A DNA stretch of 64,000 nt from an uncultured Sphingobacteriales bacterium (lineage in GTDB: Bacteria; Bacteroidota; Bacteroidia; Chitinophagales; Chitinophagaceae), in NCBI GenBank assembly GCA_946479435.1, contig CAMLFX010000001.1, positions 34,118 to 98,117 on the forward strand. Direction: 5' to 3'. The position numbers were made by a program, and so were the translations under genes. Position 1 is the stretch's first letter, and every line of letters starts with the position of its first letter. Positions 1 through 7,592 of this stretch are shown here, in pieces. The notes under the pieces were generated by a model, which was not told the origin of the DNA, did not search any database, and saw only the letters and a list, made by a program, of their open reading frames with translations.

Positions 1-170
1 GTGCATCTCTAAGTATATATGGCAACAACCTGGCAATATGGACACCATCATCAAACAAATATGTTGACCCTGAGATAAACTCTGCTGGTTCAACTAATAT
101 TCAAGGTTTTGATTTTTCAGCGCAACCTTCTTTAAGAAGATATGGTATGTCCTTAAAATTCACATTCTAG
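1..170 (+). CDS. SusC/RagA TonB-dependent receptor, C-terminal end (partial)
   Basis: Reading from base 3 gives about 55 residues ending in a TAG at 168-170. The end (LRRYGMSLKFTF) has the closing beta-strand with terminal aromatic residue typical of outer-membrane barrels, and a stretch like 'SIYGNNLAIWTPSSNKYVDPE' is characteristic of SusC/RagA C-termini. The SusD-like gene starts 22 bases downstream, which is the usual SusC-SusD order. The receptor would import a ligand delivered by SusD using TonB energy. Only the tail is in the window, so substrate cannot be judged. Confidence 0.85.
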   Translation, partial: ASLSIYGNNLAIWTPSSNKYVDPEINSAGSTNIQGFDFSAQPSLRRYGMSLKFTF

Positions 171-192
171 TTTAATTGAAAACTGCATTATT

Positions 193-1638
193 ATGAAAAA
201 GATCTGGCTTTCTATATTTAGCATAGTGGTACTTACATCTCAGTTCGGTTGTAAGAAAACCTTCGATATAAATAAAAACCCGAACTACCCGGAAGATGTA
301 ACTGTGAAAGAATTGTTGCCCGCCGCTGAAGTATCTATTTCCCACCAACTAGGCAATTATTTCCAGGTAGTAGGTGGTATATGGGGGCAATACTGGACAC
401 AAAGTCCCAACTCATCACAGTACAGGAATTTTGAACAATATAATCCTGGCCCTTCAACCGCCAATACTGCTTGGCAAGAGCTATATGCAGGTGCCCTTAC
501 TGACTTGGACCGGATTGTAACAAAAGCAGATACGGCGCTTAATACTCGCAACTATACGGCTATTGCCAAAATATTACAAGGGTTCACTTATCAGTTACTT
601 ACCGATAACTTTGGGGATATACCTTTCTCGGAAGCTTTAAAAGGGGAATCAACCACAGGTGTTGGTAATGTTTCGCCTAAGTATGATAAGCAGCAAGACG
701 TTTATGCCGGTATCATAAAACTGGTGAAAGAGGGCAGGGATATGATAACCTTCGACGGAATGTCGCCTGGTACTGACGATGTAATATTGCAGGGCGATAT
801 GGCAACATGGGGACAGTTTGCTAATACATTATTGTTAAAAATGTATCTACGGATGATTTATGTAAATCCCGGTATGGCCATGCAGGGTATAACAGAATTG
901 CAAGCCGATCAATATGGCTTTTTAGGAAATACTGTACAAATATCTTATACAAGCGATCCTGGCAATACCTACCCTTTATATTCGGAAATGGCGAACCTTA
1001 ATTATACACAAAACCTTATCGCTAGTGCAACTAGTGTAGATTCTATGGTTGCAAGACAAGATCCACGTGTAGATGTATTTTACACAGGTATTGTAGCACT
1101 GCAACAAGGTTATTATAGTATACCTAATCCTGGTTCTTATTCAACTCCTTCAGGTACCGTAGGCGGCAATGCTCAGGACCCTTCCTCTGCTGAAGCCCCG
1201 GTAAAATTCATTTCTTCTTATGAAAGTTTGTTCTTGCAGGCTGAAGCGGCAGCGCGATTAGGTACTGGAGATGCGGCTACTTTATACAAAACAGCTATAG
1301 AAACAAGCATGGCCGAGTATGGCATAGATCCTACAGATCCTGTAGTTGTTCGCTATACAGATACAACGGCAGTATATCCTCTGGGCGGTTCTCTTGAAGA
1401 ACAGGTCAAAGCTATTATAACAGAAAAATGGTATGCAATGAATGGTACGCAAAATATCGAGGCATGGACAGAATGGAGGCGTACGGGTTATCCTGATTTC
1501 TTTACACTTTCTGTTAACTCAAGGGTAGGTAATAACTTCCCCGCAAGGTTGCCGTACCCTGAAACGGAATTGACAAGGAATGCTAACTTCCCGGGTCAAA
1601 AGCAAGTGATTGAAAAAGTATGGTGGGATGTTCATTAA
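193..1638 (+). CDS. SusD/RagB-family nutrient-binding outer-membrane lipoprotein
   Basis: 481 residues. A type II signal peptide (MKKIWLSIFSIVVLTSQFGC) puts the lipidated cysteine at residue 20. The remainder resembles the SusD-like/SusD_2 superfamily: helical TPR-like blocks, an 'LQGFTYQLLTDNFGDIPFSEA' region, an 'SYESLFLQAEAAARLG' helix, and 'ITEKWYAMNGTQNIEAWTEWRRTGYP' near the C-terminus. These proteins sit on the cell surface, bind a glycan or peptide and close over the SusC barrel. Partner is the partial SusC immediately upstream; a surface lipoprotein follows 18 bases downstream, so the three form one operon. No glycoside hydrolase is next to it on this side, so the substrate is unknown. 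Confidence 0.93.
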   Translation: MKKIWLSIFSIVVLTSQFGCKKTFDINKNPNYPEDVTVKELLPAAEVSISHQLGNYFQVVGGIWGQYWTQSPNSSQYRNFEQYNPGPSTANTAWQELYAGALTDLDRIVTKADTALNTRNYTAIAKILQGFTYQLLTDNFGDIPFSEALKGESTTGVGNVSPKYDKQQDVYAGIIKLVKEGRDMITFDGMSPGTDDVILQGDMATWGQFANTLLLKMYLRMIYVNPGMAMQGITELQADQYGFLGNTVQISYTSDPGNTYPLYSEMANLNYTQNLIASATSVDSMVARQDPRVDVFYTGIVALQQGYYSIPNPGSYSTPSGTVGGNAQDPSSAEAPVKFISSYESLFLQAEAAARLGTGDAATLYKTAIETSMAEYGIDPTDPVVVRYTDTTAVYPLGGSLEEQVKAIITEKWYAMNGTQNIEAWTEWRRTGYPDFFTLSVNSRVGNNFPARLPYPETELTRNANFPGQKQVIEKVWWDVH

Positions 1639-1656
1639 TAACTAACCTAAAAGAGA

Positions 1657-2307
1657 ATGGCTATGAAAAAATTATTAATAATTATGTTGGCTGCAATGCC
1701 AATTCTATATACTTCCTGCAAAAAGGATGAAGTAGTTTCGAAAGTGGTAAAAGCTACTTACCCCTCAATAAAAGTGAATGGTGAAAAATACGTTAGTCTT
1801 ACAGTGGGTCAGGCTTATGATGACCCCGGCGCTGTGGCAACGGATGATATTACGGGTGCTACTACCAATCTTATGGCTGACTATTCCTCGCTTGATGTAA
1901 ACGAGCCGGGTCTGTATTACATGCAGTACTCAGCTAAGAACGCAAATGGCTATATAACCAACGTGGGCAGGTATATTGCGGTGACTAATTTCCAGGACGA
2001 TTTCGATCTTACCGGTTCTTACGAGCGTACTGCTAACGGTGTTATCGTAAATCTTACAAAAGTAGCGCGCGGCCTGTATATGACCGACGATATGGGTGGT
2101 GCAGGATTACCAAATGCGGCTTATTTTGCGGTGATAGATGACCAGACTATCAGGCTGGGCCCACAGTTATCTGAATCTTTAGGTTCTGAAATAGAAGGTG
2201 CGGATGAAGCATTGCTGCTGGATGCTACTGATACTGCTTATACATATAAGATCTTTGCCCCAGGCTATGGTACCGCACAACGTACTTTCGTTAAAGTGCC
2301 GGAATAG
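1657..2307 (+). CDS. Ig-fold (DUF5011/DUF5012-like) surface lipoprotein of the Sus locus
   Basis: 216 residues with a lipoprotein signal (lipobox around YTSC, Cys at about 21). Residues about 35-110 (YPSIKVNG...VGQAYDDPGAVATDD...VNEPGLYYMQYSAKNANGY) match the bacterial Ig-like DUF5011/HYR-type pattern; the rest forms a probable beta domain of unknown role. An alternative start at 1663 (MKKLLII) makes an equally good signal peptide. It lies 18 bases after susD and just before a strong terminator, so it is the last gene of the SusCD transcription unit. By position it is likely a SusE/F-like surface ligand-binding accessory; the ligand is unknown. Confidence 0.75.
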   Translation: MAMKKLLIIMLAAMPILYTSCKKDEVVSKVVKATYPSIKVNGEKYVSLTVGQAYDDPGAVATDDITGATTNLMADYSSLDVNEPGLYYMQYSAKNANGYITNVGRYIAVTNFQDDFDLTGSYERTANGVIVNLTKVARGLYMTDDMGGAGLPNAAYFAVIDDQTIRLGPQLSESLGSEIEGADEALLLDATDTAYTYKIFAPGYGTAQRTFVKVPE

Positions 2308-2328
2308 ACATTATATTATCTATTACAG

Positions 2329-2359
2329 AAATTCCGGGTACTACACCCGGAATTTTTTT
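2329..2359 (+). terminator. Rho-independent terminator of the SusCD operon
   Basis: Perfect 11-bp stem (2329-2339 with 2345-2355, ACCCGGAATTT on the right arm), 5-base loop, followed by a run of T to 2359. It begins 21 bases after the stop of the lipoprotein gene. Confidence 0.92.
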
Positions 2360-2375
2360 GTTTAATTTTCAGGCT

Positions 2376-2828
2376 GTGGGCACACTTAAAGAACAATTAT
2401 ACAGTTTATGCAAACTATATATTGATGAACGCATAAAAAATGCGGAGCAGATAATTAATGATGCGCGTGAAGCCATACACAACGAAACCAAAAGCAGTGC
2501 GGGCGATAAATACGAAACTACCCGCGAAATGATGCAGCAGGATATTGATATGGCTACTGCAAGAATGAACGATGCGAAACAACAACTAGCGGTATTAGAT
2601 AAGATAAACCTCACCCATACAACAAATATGGTAATACCCGGTAGCATTGTATATACAGATAAAGGCAATTATTTCATTGCAGTAAGTGCCGGTATATTAA
2701 ACGCTGATGGCAATGCCTACAATTCTATATCTATCGCCTCACCCATTGGGCAAGCAATGAAAGGCTTGAACCCCGGCAGTAATTTTATCTTCAATAAGGT
2801 TGACTATACAATAAATAACATACAGTAA
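2376..2828 (+). CDS. GreA/GreB C-terminal-domain-like protein
   Basis: About 150 residues. The N-terminal half is a long charged helical hairpin (about residues 5-80, rich in E, K, Q, A), the C-terminal half has the pattern SPIGQAMKGLNPGSNF that matches the FKBP-like C-terminal domain of GreA/GreB transcript-cleavage factors. Such short proteins are common in Bacteroidota and probably bind RNA polymerase, but the acidic tip needed for cleavage is not evident. The longest reading frame starts at TTG 2358 inside the terminator T-run; GTG 2376 (M-GTLKEQLY) is the better start because it leaves the hairpin outside the gene. Alone on its strand; nothing else supports a function. Confidence 0.65.
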   Translation: MGTLKEQLYSLCKLYIDERIKNAEQIINDAREAIHNETKSSAGDKYETTREMMQQDIDMATARMNDAKQQLAVLDKINLTHTTNMVIPGSIVYTDKGNYFIAVSAGILNADGNAYNSISIASPIGQAMKGLNPGSNFIFNKVDYTINNIQ

Positions 2829-3060
2829 TTTTATACAATTTTACGTATATTTGCTATTGTATATATTCTGTATAAAGAAGAATATTTGCAGTAGAAAATA
2901 ATAGATATGTTGTTCACTTTTGCTAATAACTGTAAAACGTAACGTGCAACAATTCATAGCTAAAAATCAAAGCACGCAAGTGTTTCGTTATCCAAATGTC
3001 GCAGCAGAATTTTTTTATTTTTCTTGTTTTTCAACAAAAATGAACAACAAATATAATTTA
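2823..3060 (+). repeat. Intergenic element A: promoter-like box plus 140-base core with inverted ends (candidate ncRNA)
   Basis: This fills the gap between the GreA-like gene and the M2 peptidase. A TATATTTG box (2846-2853, matching TAnnTTTG) is followed after 55 bases by a core at 2909-3048 that starts GTTGTTCACTTTTG and ends CAAAAATGAACAAC, so its ends are inverted repeats. A T-rich tract lies at 3010-3030. The whole arrangement is found again, diverged, on the minus strand at 49062-49299 with the same core length of 140 bases. No convincing ORF exists; an 11-codon frame from ATG 3040 is not kept in the other copy. No -33 TTTG is present here. Structured RNA or mobile relic are both possible. 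Confidence 0.65.
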
Positions 3061-3073
3061 AATTCATACAAAT

Positions 3074-3101
3074 AAAAAGCCCCTGCTAAATAGCAAGGGC
3101 T
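3074..3101 (-). terminator. Terminator of the M2/M28/synthase gene group
   Basis: Stem of 10 bp with one mismatch (3078-3087 with 3092-3101), 4-base loop; read on the minus strand it is followed by a T-run (complement of 3074-3078). It lies 23 bases past the stop of the M2 peptidase gene. Confidence 0.85.
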
Positions 3102-3123
3102 CTGAGAAAAAGTTCTTATAATA

Positions 3124-4929
3124 CTACATGGTGTACTTACGGCCTTTGTTCTGTTCTTTCAGCCAGTTAACCAAGGGTTCAAAATATTCCAGCATTGCTT
3201 TGGCGTTCAGTTCATCACCTGTTGATTCTTTCAACACCTTGCGCCAATCTTTAGAAGCACCCGGCCTCATGATCTTGGTCATGAACTCACCGATCTCTTT
3301 GTGGCCATAGTAGTTGGTAGCACGAGGATCCTGGTGAAGAATGTTCTTGGCAATGTGGTTGTGCAACTGGTATAGTATCACGTAAGAGAGTGCATAGTCG
3401 TAATACTGTGCAGGGTCATCGTTGATGTGTGTTTTGGTAGCGGCATCGCAGTACTCCTCCCCACGCGGCGACGGTGGTTCAATGCCTTGATACTTCTTGG
3501 CCAGCTCCCACCACTTGGCGTTGAACTGATCAGGTGCCAGGTTGTCAACATACAGCGCCTTCTCGAAGTTGCTCATAGTACCCGATGAGAAGAAGATGAA
3601 CACAACAGAGTTCAGCGCCTCTTTCAACAGCGATTGTATGCTGTCCACCTTTACGTCAGCACCTACCAGGCCACGGTCAATAAGGTAAGGCTTTTGCATA
3701 GCAGCAAGGCCCATCATGGTACCAATAGCTTCGTGGTAGGCACGGTTAGCGCCACCGCGCAGCAAAGGCGGTACATCGTTGTTTGTGTAAGTCATGTAAT
3801 AGTAGATATGGCCCAGCTCGTGGTTGGCAGTTTCATACCATTCAGCATTAGGCTCTACACTCATCAGGCTGCGTACATCCTTATTCAGGTCCATATGCCA
3901 GGCCGATGCGTGGTTGTTCTTCTTAACGTTAGAGTCGTTAGGGTAAGGATACAGGCTCGATTTGGCCCAGAAGGTAGGAGGCAATGCAGGATAGCCCATA
4001 CTGGTGTATAGCTTCTCACCTTCTTTCACTACCCACTCAGCTGATTTGGTCCCCAATATACTATCCAGGTTGATGCCCTGAACGGTTACAGCAGAGCTCC
4101 AGTCCTGGCCCCAGCGGTTAGTAAGCCAGTGTGCAGGCAGGTAGTCGGGTACAGTGCTCATACCATACTTCTTGGCTAGTTCATAACGCATCCAGGTATG
4201 TAGCTCACGATACAGTGGCTTCAGTTCCTCCATCAGGCGGTCCATGGTCTGCATCATCTCGTCGGTCTTCATGCCATAGTCACTCACCTGGTAAGTGAAG
4301 TAGTCGTGATAGCCAAGTGCTTGCACCGTTTGGTTGCGCAGGTTGCGGAGGTTGACAAGGCCGCCTTTCAGGGTCTTGCCTACTTCTTTACTTGCTTCCC
4401 AGGCCACAAGTCGCTTGTTGATATCGGTCTCCTTCTTCAACATATCGTCCAGGTCGTTGGTGCTTACCTTCTTACCGTCCAGTGTGTATTGGTAGCCGTA
4501 TAGCTGGCGTGTCTGTTCATTTTCAGCCTTGATGCGCTGCTTCACCACATCGGCTATGGTTTGCGGGTTGTTGGCCGCAGCGTATAGTATCAGTTCCAGT
4601 TGCTTCACCTGTATTTCGGTAAGCTTGTCCTTCTGGTCCATGAACTTGCGGGCATTATCAATGTTCTCCTTACTACCTGTGAAGGCCGCCATAGCTTCGT
4701 CAGCCTTCTGTGCATTGAGTGTATTGGTGGAGTCGCCTTCTACTATCTCTGTGTTCGACTTCCATTGTGCTTCGCTTGAGTTGGTATAGAACTTCACATA
4801 CTGCTCTGTATAGCCGTCAACGAACTTCTGGGCTTCTGCCTGTTCAGGGCTTTGCTTTGGGCCACTATCTTTACAGGCTGTAAATAGCAACGATGCGCCG
4901 ATGCATAATGCAACAAGTGTACGTTTCAT
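3124..4929 (-). CDS. M2 family (angiotensin-converting-enzyme-like) zinc dipeptidyl carboxypeptidase
   Basis: 601 residues starting at ATG 4929 (MKRTLVALCIGASLLF), a lipoprotein signal with lipobox FTAC. The open frame runs further upstream to 5247 but that part overlaps the next gene and lacks homology, so it was excluded. The zinc motif HELGH is visible in 'ANHELGHIYYY', with the third ligand Glu expected in 'YHEAIGTMMG' about 25 residues on; 'SGTMSNFEKALY' and the C-terminal helical region also fit peptidase family M2. It would cleave dipeptides from peptide C-termini in the periplasm or at the surface. It follows the M28 peptidase by 34 bases, suggesting a shared peptide-degrading unit. 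Confidence 0.92.
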   Translation of the reverse strand: MKRTLVALCIGASLLFTACKDSGPKQSPEQAEAQKFVDGYTEQYVKFYTNSSEAQWKSNTEIVEGDSTNTLNAQKADEAMAAFTGSKENIDNARKFMDQKDKLTEIQVKQLELILYAAANNPQTIADVVKQRIKAENEQTRQLYGYQYTLDGKKVSTNDLDDMLKKETDINKRLVAWEASKEVGKTLKGGLVNLRNLRNQTVQALGYHDYFTYQVSDYGMKTDEMMQTMDRLMEELKPLYRELHTWMRYELAKKYGMSTVPDYLPAHWLTNRWGQDWSSAVTVQGINLDSILGTKSAEWVVKEGEKLYTSMGYPALPPTFWAKSSLYPYPNDSNVKKNNHASAWHMDLNKDVRSLMSVEPNAEWYETANHELGHIYYYMTYTNNDVPPLLRGGANRAYHEAIGTMMGLAAMQKPYLIDRGLVGADVKVDSIQSLLKEALNSVVFIFFSSGTMSNFEKALYVDNLAPDQFNAKWWELAKKYQGIEPPSPRGEEYCDAATKTHINDDPAQYYDYALSYVILYQLHNHIAKNILHQDPRATNYYGHKEIGEFMTKIMRPGASKDWRKVLKESTGDELNAKAMLEYFEPLVNWLKEQNKGRKYTM

Positions 4930-4963
4930 ATATGAATGTTGATTTGTGGCTAAGATACTGCTA

Positions 4964-6265
4964 TTAGGGCTTTGGTGTATCCCCCTGCATCTCCCCCGTA
5001 AAGTCGATGAGTAGTTTGGCAAGCCCGTCAATATGTTCCAGCGAAAGTTCTTTGACAGTATCAAACACATCGTGGTAAAAGCCTTTGGTGCCATTGCCAT
5101 ATATGAACACCGCAGGTGCACCTGCCTGGCTAAAGCTGTAGTGATCGCTGTTCCTGGTTTGGTCACGCTTCCTGATCTCAGGTACGTAGCCTTTCTTCTG
5201 GTTGATGCGTTCAAGCAAACTGAACGCAGGTGCTTGTGTTTCGCCATTCACTACGGTGATACCATTCGTCGCATCGCCGGTCATATCTAGGTTGATGACA
5301 AACTTGATACGATCGAGCGGAAAGACTGGATTAGCCACATAGTGTTTAGAACCCAGCAAGCCTGCTTCTTCACCACTAAAGAGCATAAAGGCAACAGAGT
5401 ACTTCTGCGGATGTTCGGAGAAGTAATTGGCCAGGTACATCACCATTGCCGTACCACTTGCGTTATCGTGAGCGCCAGGGAAGAAAGTAGCCTTGCCCAT
5501 GTGCCCTAAGTGATCGTAATGGGCACTAAATACAATGAAGCTATCAGGTTGCTCAGTACCTAAAGAGTAAGCCAGCACATTCTGCGATTGGAAAGATGGC
5601 ACGTACTTCGCTTCTACATCTGCCAAAACTTTCTTAGGGCGTTTGGGTAGCACAGTATCTTCTACATAGAAGACAGTTGCAGGTACAGTATCCTGATTAG
5701 CGGTCCATATCAGCTTGCCATGTTTGGGTATAATGAACAGGTTAGCTGGTAATTGCTGTGCAAACGTGCGCCAGCCAAAGTTGAGGTACTTGCTTGCCGT
5801 ATCGGCATTCTTTAGGTAGTATGCCTTACCTGTTTTGAACTCAGCCTTCACTACATCCCATGCAGTTGTGTCCTTTACATTAGCAAGGTTGACAGTAGTA
5901 AGCTTCACCTTCTTATCACTATGGTATGACTTGCTGGCGCCTTGTACCAGGTAATCGATTCCAGGCCTTAGTTCCTTCTTGTTGATAGTAAGAGACATTG
6001 CACCGGGGAAGGTGTTGATACCGAATGAATACTTTTGGTAGTAGGTGCTATCCTTATCGAAAGGAAGGAGGCCCCATTCTTTGAAATGACGGCGAATATA
6101 GGCAGCGGCTTTATCGCCACCCTTGTTTACATAACCGCGCCCGTGCATGCTATGGCCTGATAGTGTAGTGATCTGATATTTGAGCCAGCGCTTCTCGTTC
6201 TGCGCTTTGGCTGAGTTTGATATAGCCGATAGAAACAGGAGGATATAGATGAAGTATGTTCTCAT
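4964..6265 (-). CDS. Secreted M28 family metallopeptidase (aminopeptidase-like)
   Basis: 433 residues with a Sec signal peptide ending near SAKAQ. The di-zinc ligands of family M28 are all visible: SAHYDHLG (His), GAHDNASG (bridging Asp), FSGEEAGLLGS (catalytic Glu and ligand Glu), NLDMTGD (Asp) and NSDHYSF (His). Such enzymes remove N-terminal amino acids from peptides. It begins 3 bases after the stop of the ketoacyl synthase gene and precedes the M2 peptidase by 34 bases, so the three are probably cotranscribed, although synthase and peptidases have no obvious common task. Confidence 0.92.
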   Translation of the reverse strand: MRTYFIYILLFLSAISNSAKAQNEKRWLKYQITTLSGHSMHGRGYVNKGGDKAAAYIRRHFKEWGLLPFDKDSTYYQKYSFGINTFPGAMSLTINKKELRPGIDYLVQGASKSYHSDKKVKLTTVNLANVKDTTAWDVVKAEFKTGKAYYLKNADTASKYLNFGWRTFAQQLPANLFIIPKHGKLIWTANQDTVPATVFYVEDTVLPKRPKKVLADVEAKYVPSFQSQNVLAYSLGTEQPDSFIVFSAHYDHLGHMGKATFFPGAHDNASGTAMVMYLANYFSEHPQKYSVAFMLFSGEEAGLLGSKHYVANPVFPLDRIKFVINLDMTGDATNGITVVNGETQAPAFSLLERINQKKGYVPEIRKRDQTRNSDHYSFSQAGAPAVFIYGNGTKGFYHDVFDTVKELSLEHIDGLAKLLIDFTGEMQGDTPKP

Positions 6266-6268
6266 AAC

Positions 6269-7489
6269 TTAGCCGTTCCAGCGCTTGATGATGAGTGAAG
6301 AGTTGGTGCCGCCAAAACCAAATGAGTTCGACAAAAATACGTCGAAATGTTGTTTCAATATTTGCGGAATGATGTTGATCTTGGCTGAATGTTCATCAGG
6401 ATTGTCGAAATTGATATTGGGCGCAATGAAGTCATTCTGCATCATCAGCATTGAATATACCACTTCGCTTGCGCCTGCCATCCAGCATTCATGTCCCGTC
6501 ATCGATTTAGTAGAACTAACCGGCACCTTGCCCCCAAACACTTCAAATATGGCTTCAGCTTCACTGCCATCGCCGGCAGGTGTGGAAGTAGCGTGTGCAT
6601 TGATATATTCAATAGCAGCAGCACTCAAACCGGCATCTTTCAAAGCACGGTTTATAGAACGTACCTGGCCATCTACGCTTGGATTGGATATATGCTGTCC
6701 ATTCGATGAAAACCCGTAGCCCGCTACTTCAGCGAGTACGGTTGCACCGCGCGCCTGGGCCGATTCAAGGCTTTCGAGTATAACTGTGGCGGCGCCGCCA
6801 CCAGGTACCAGGCCATCGCGGTCTTTATCGAAAGGACGGGAAGCCTTTGTAGGCTCACTTTCCCGAAGAGAGAATGTACCCAACGCATCGAAATTGGGCA
6901 TGGAGTATATGTTTACTTCTTGTGCCCCACCGCATATTACGCGGTCTTGCATGCCTTGCTTTATAAACAGGTAGCCTAAACCAATGGCGTGTGAACCACT
7001 GGCACATGCTGCACTGATTGAGAAGTTGATACCACGCAGCTTGAAGATGGTGGAGAGGTTCATGGTAACGGTGGAGTTCAATACCTGAAATACAGAGCCT
7101 GAACCTACCATCATAGTATCCTTCTTTTCGCGTATCAGGTCTATAGCTTCAATAACGGGTTTGGCGCAACTATCGTTGCCATATACAATGCCTGTTTCAT
7201 TATGTTCCAGGTAGCCAATATCTATACCTGCCTGTTCCAATGCCTCGCGCGTGGCCATGTAGGCAAACTCAGCATGTTCGGGCATCATGATACGCGAGCG
7301 CCTGTCGAGCAGGGCCTTCAGTTGCGGTCGCTCAACATAGCCTGTCAATGCAGAGCGGTAGCCCATTTCTTTGCGGGCAGGATCGAATATAATGCCTGAC
7401 TTGCCTTCGAACAAAGACTGCGCGACCTCTGCCTTTTGCTTGCCTAATGAAGAATAAATACCTAGACCTGTAATAACTACACGTTGCAT
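6269..7489 (-). CDS. Beta-ketoacyl-[ACP] synthase, FabF-like, aryl-polyene/flexirubin type
   Basis: 406 residues, thiolase fold. The Cys-His-His triad of condensing enzymes is present: Cys in SAACASGSHAIG, His in NAHATSTPAGDGSE and His in SMTGHECWMAGASE. It catalyses decarboxylative condensation of malonyl-ACP with an acyl-ACP. The sequence after the last His (ECWMAGASE instead of the LLGAAGG of housekeeping FabF) points to a specialised pathway enzyme. FabG and an aromatic ammonia-lyase of the same strand lie 2-4 kb upstream, which supports elongation of an aromatic starter into a polyene. A terminator separates it from the upstream PNGase-like gene, so it should have its own promoter in 7490-7539. 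Confidence 0.88.
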   Translation of the reverse strand: MQRVVITGLGIYSSLGKQKAEVAQSLFEGKSGIIFDPARKEMGYRSALTGYVERPQLKALLDRRSRIMMPEHAEFAYMATREALEQAGIDIGYLEHNETGIVYGNDSCAKPVIEAIDLIREKKDTMMVGSGSVFQVLNSTVTMNLSTIFKLRGINFSISAACASGSHAIGLGYLFIKQGMQDRVICGGAQEVNIYSMPNFDALGTFSLRESEPTKASRPFDKDRDGLVPGGGAATVILESLESAQARGATVLAEVAGYGFSSNGQHISNPSVDGQVRSINRALKDAGLSAAAIEYINAHATSTPAGDGSEAEAIFEVFGGKVPVSSTKSMTGHECWMAGASEVVYSMLMMQNDFIAPNINFDNPDEHSAKINIIPQILKQHFDVFLSNSFGFGGTNSSLIIKRWNG

Positions 7490-7539
7490 AACAATAATTG
7501 AATACGGCTGTTTTCTATGAGGAGTAAAAATAAATGAAA

Positions 7540-7572
7540 AGGCGCATTTACAGGTGAACTATAAATGCGCCT
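7540..7572 (-). terminator. Terminator after the PNGase F-like gene
   Basis: Perfect 11-bp stem (AGGCGCATTTA at 7540-7550 with 7562-7572), 11-base loop, 21 bases after the stop of the minus-strand gene at 7593. The minus-strand sequence beyond it is T-rich. Confidence 0.85.
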
Positions 7573-7592
7573 CAGGTATAAAAAGCAAGATG

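Noticed and set aside
3040..3075. 11-codon ORF (MNNKYNLNSYK) at the end of element A
   Set aside because: The matching place in element B has TTG and a stop after four codons, so the peptide is not conserved.
3634..4011. 125-residue + strand frame opposite the M2 gene
   Set aside because: Antisense shadow of a well supported coding sequence, no family or start signals.
4930..5247. N-terminal extension of the M2 peptidase frame by 106 codons
   Set aside because: Overlaps the M28 gene, has no homology or signal peptide, while ATG 4929 starts a clear lipoprotein signal.
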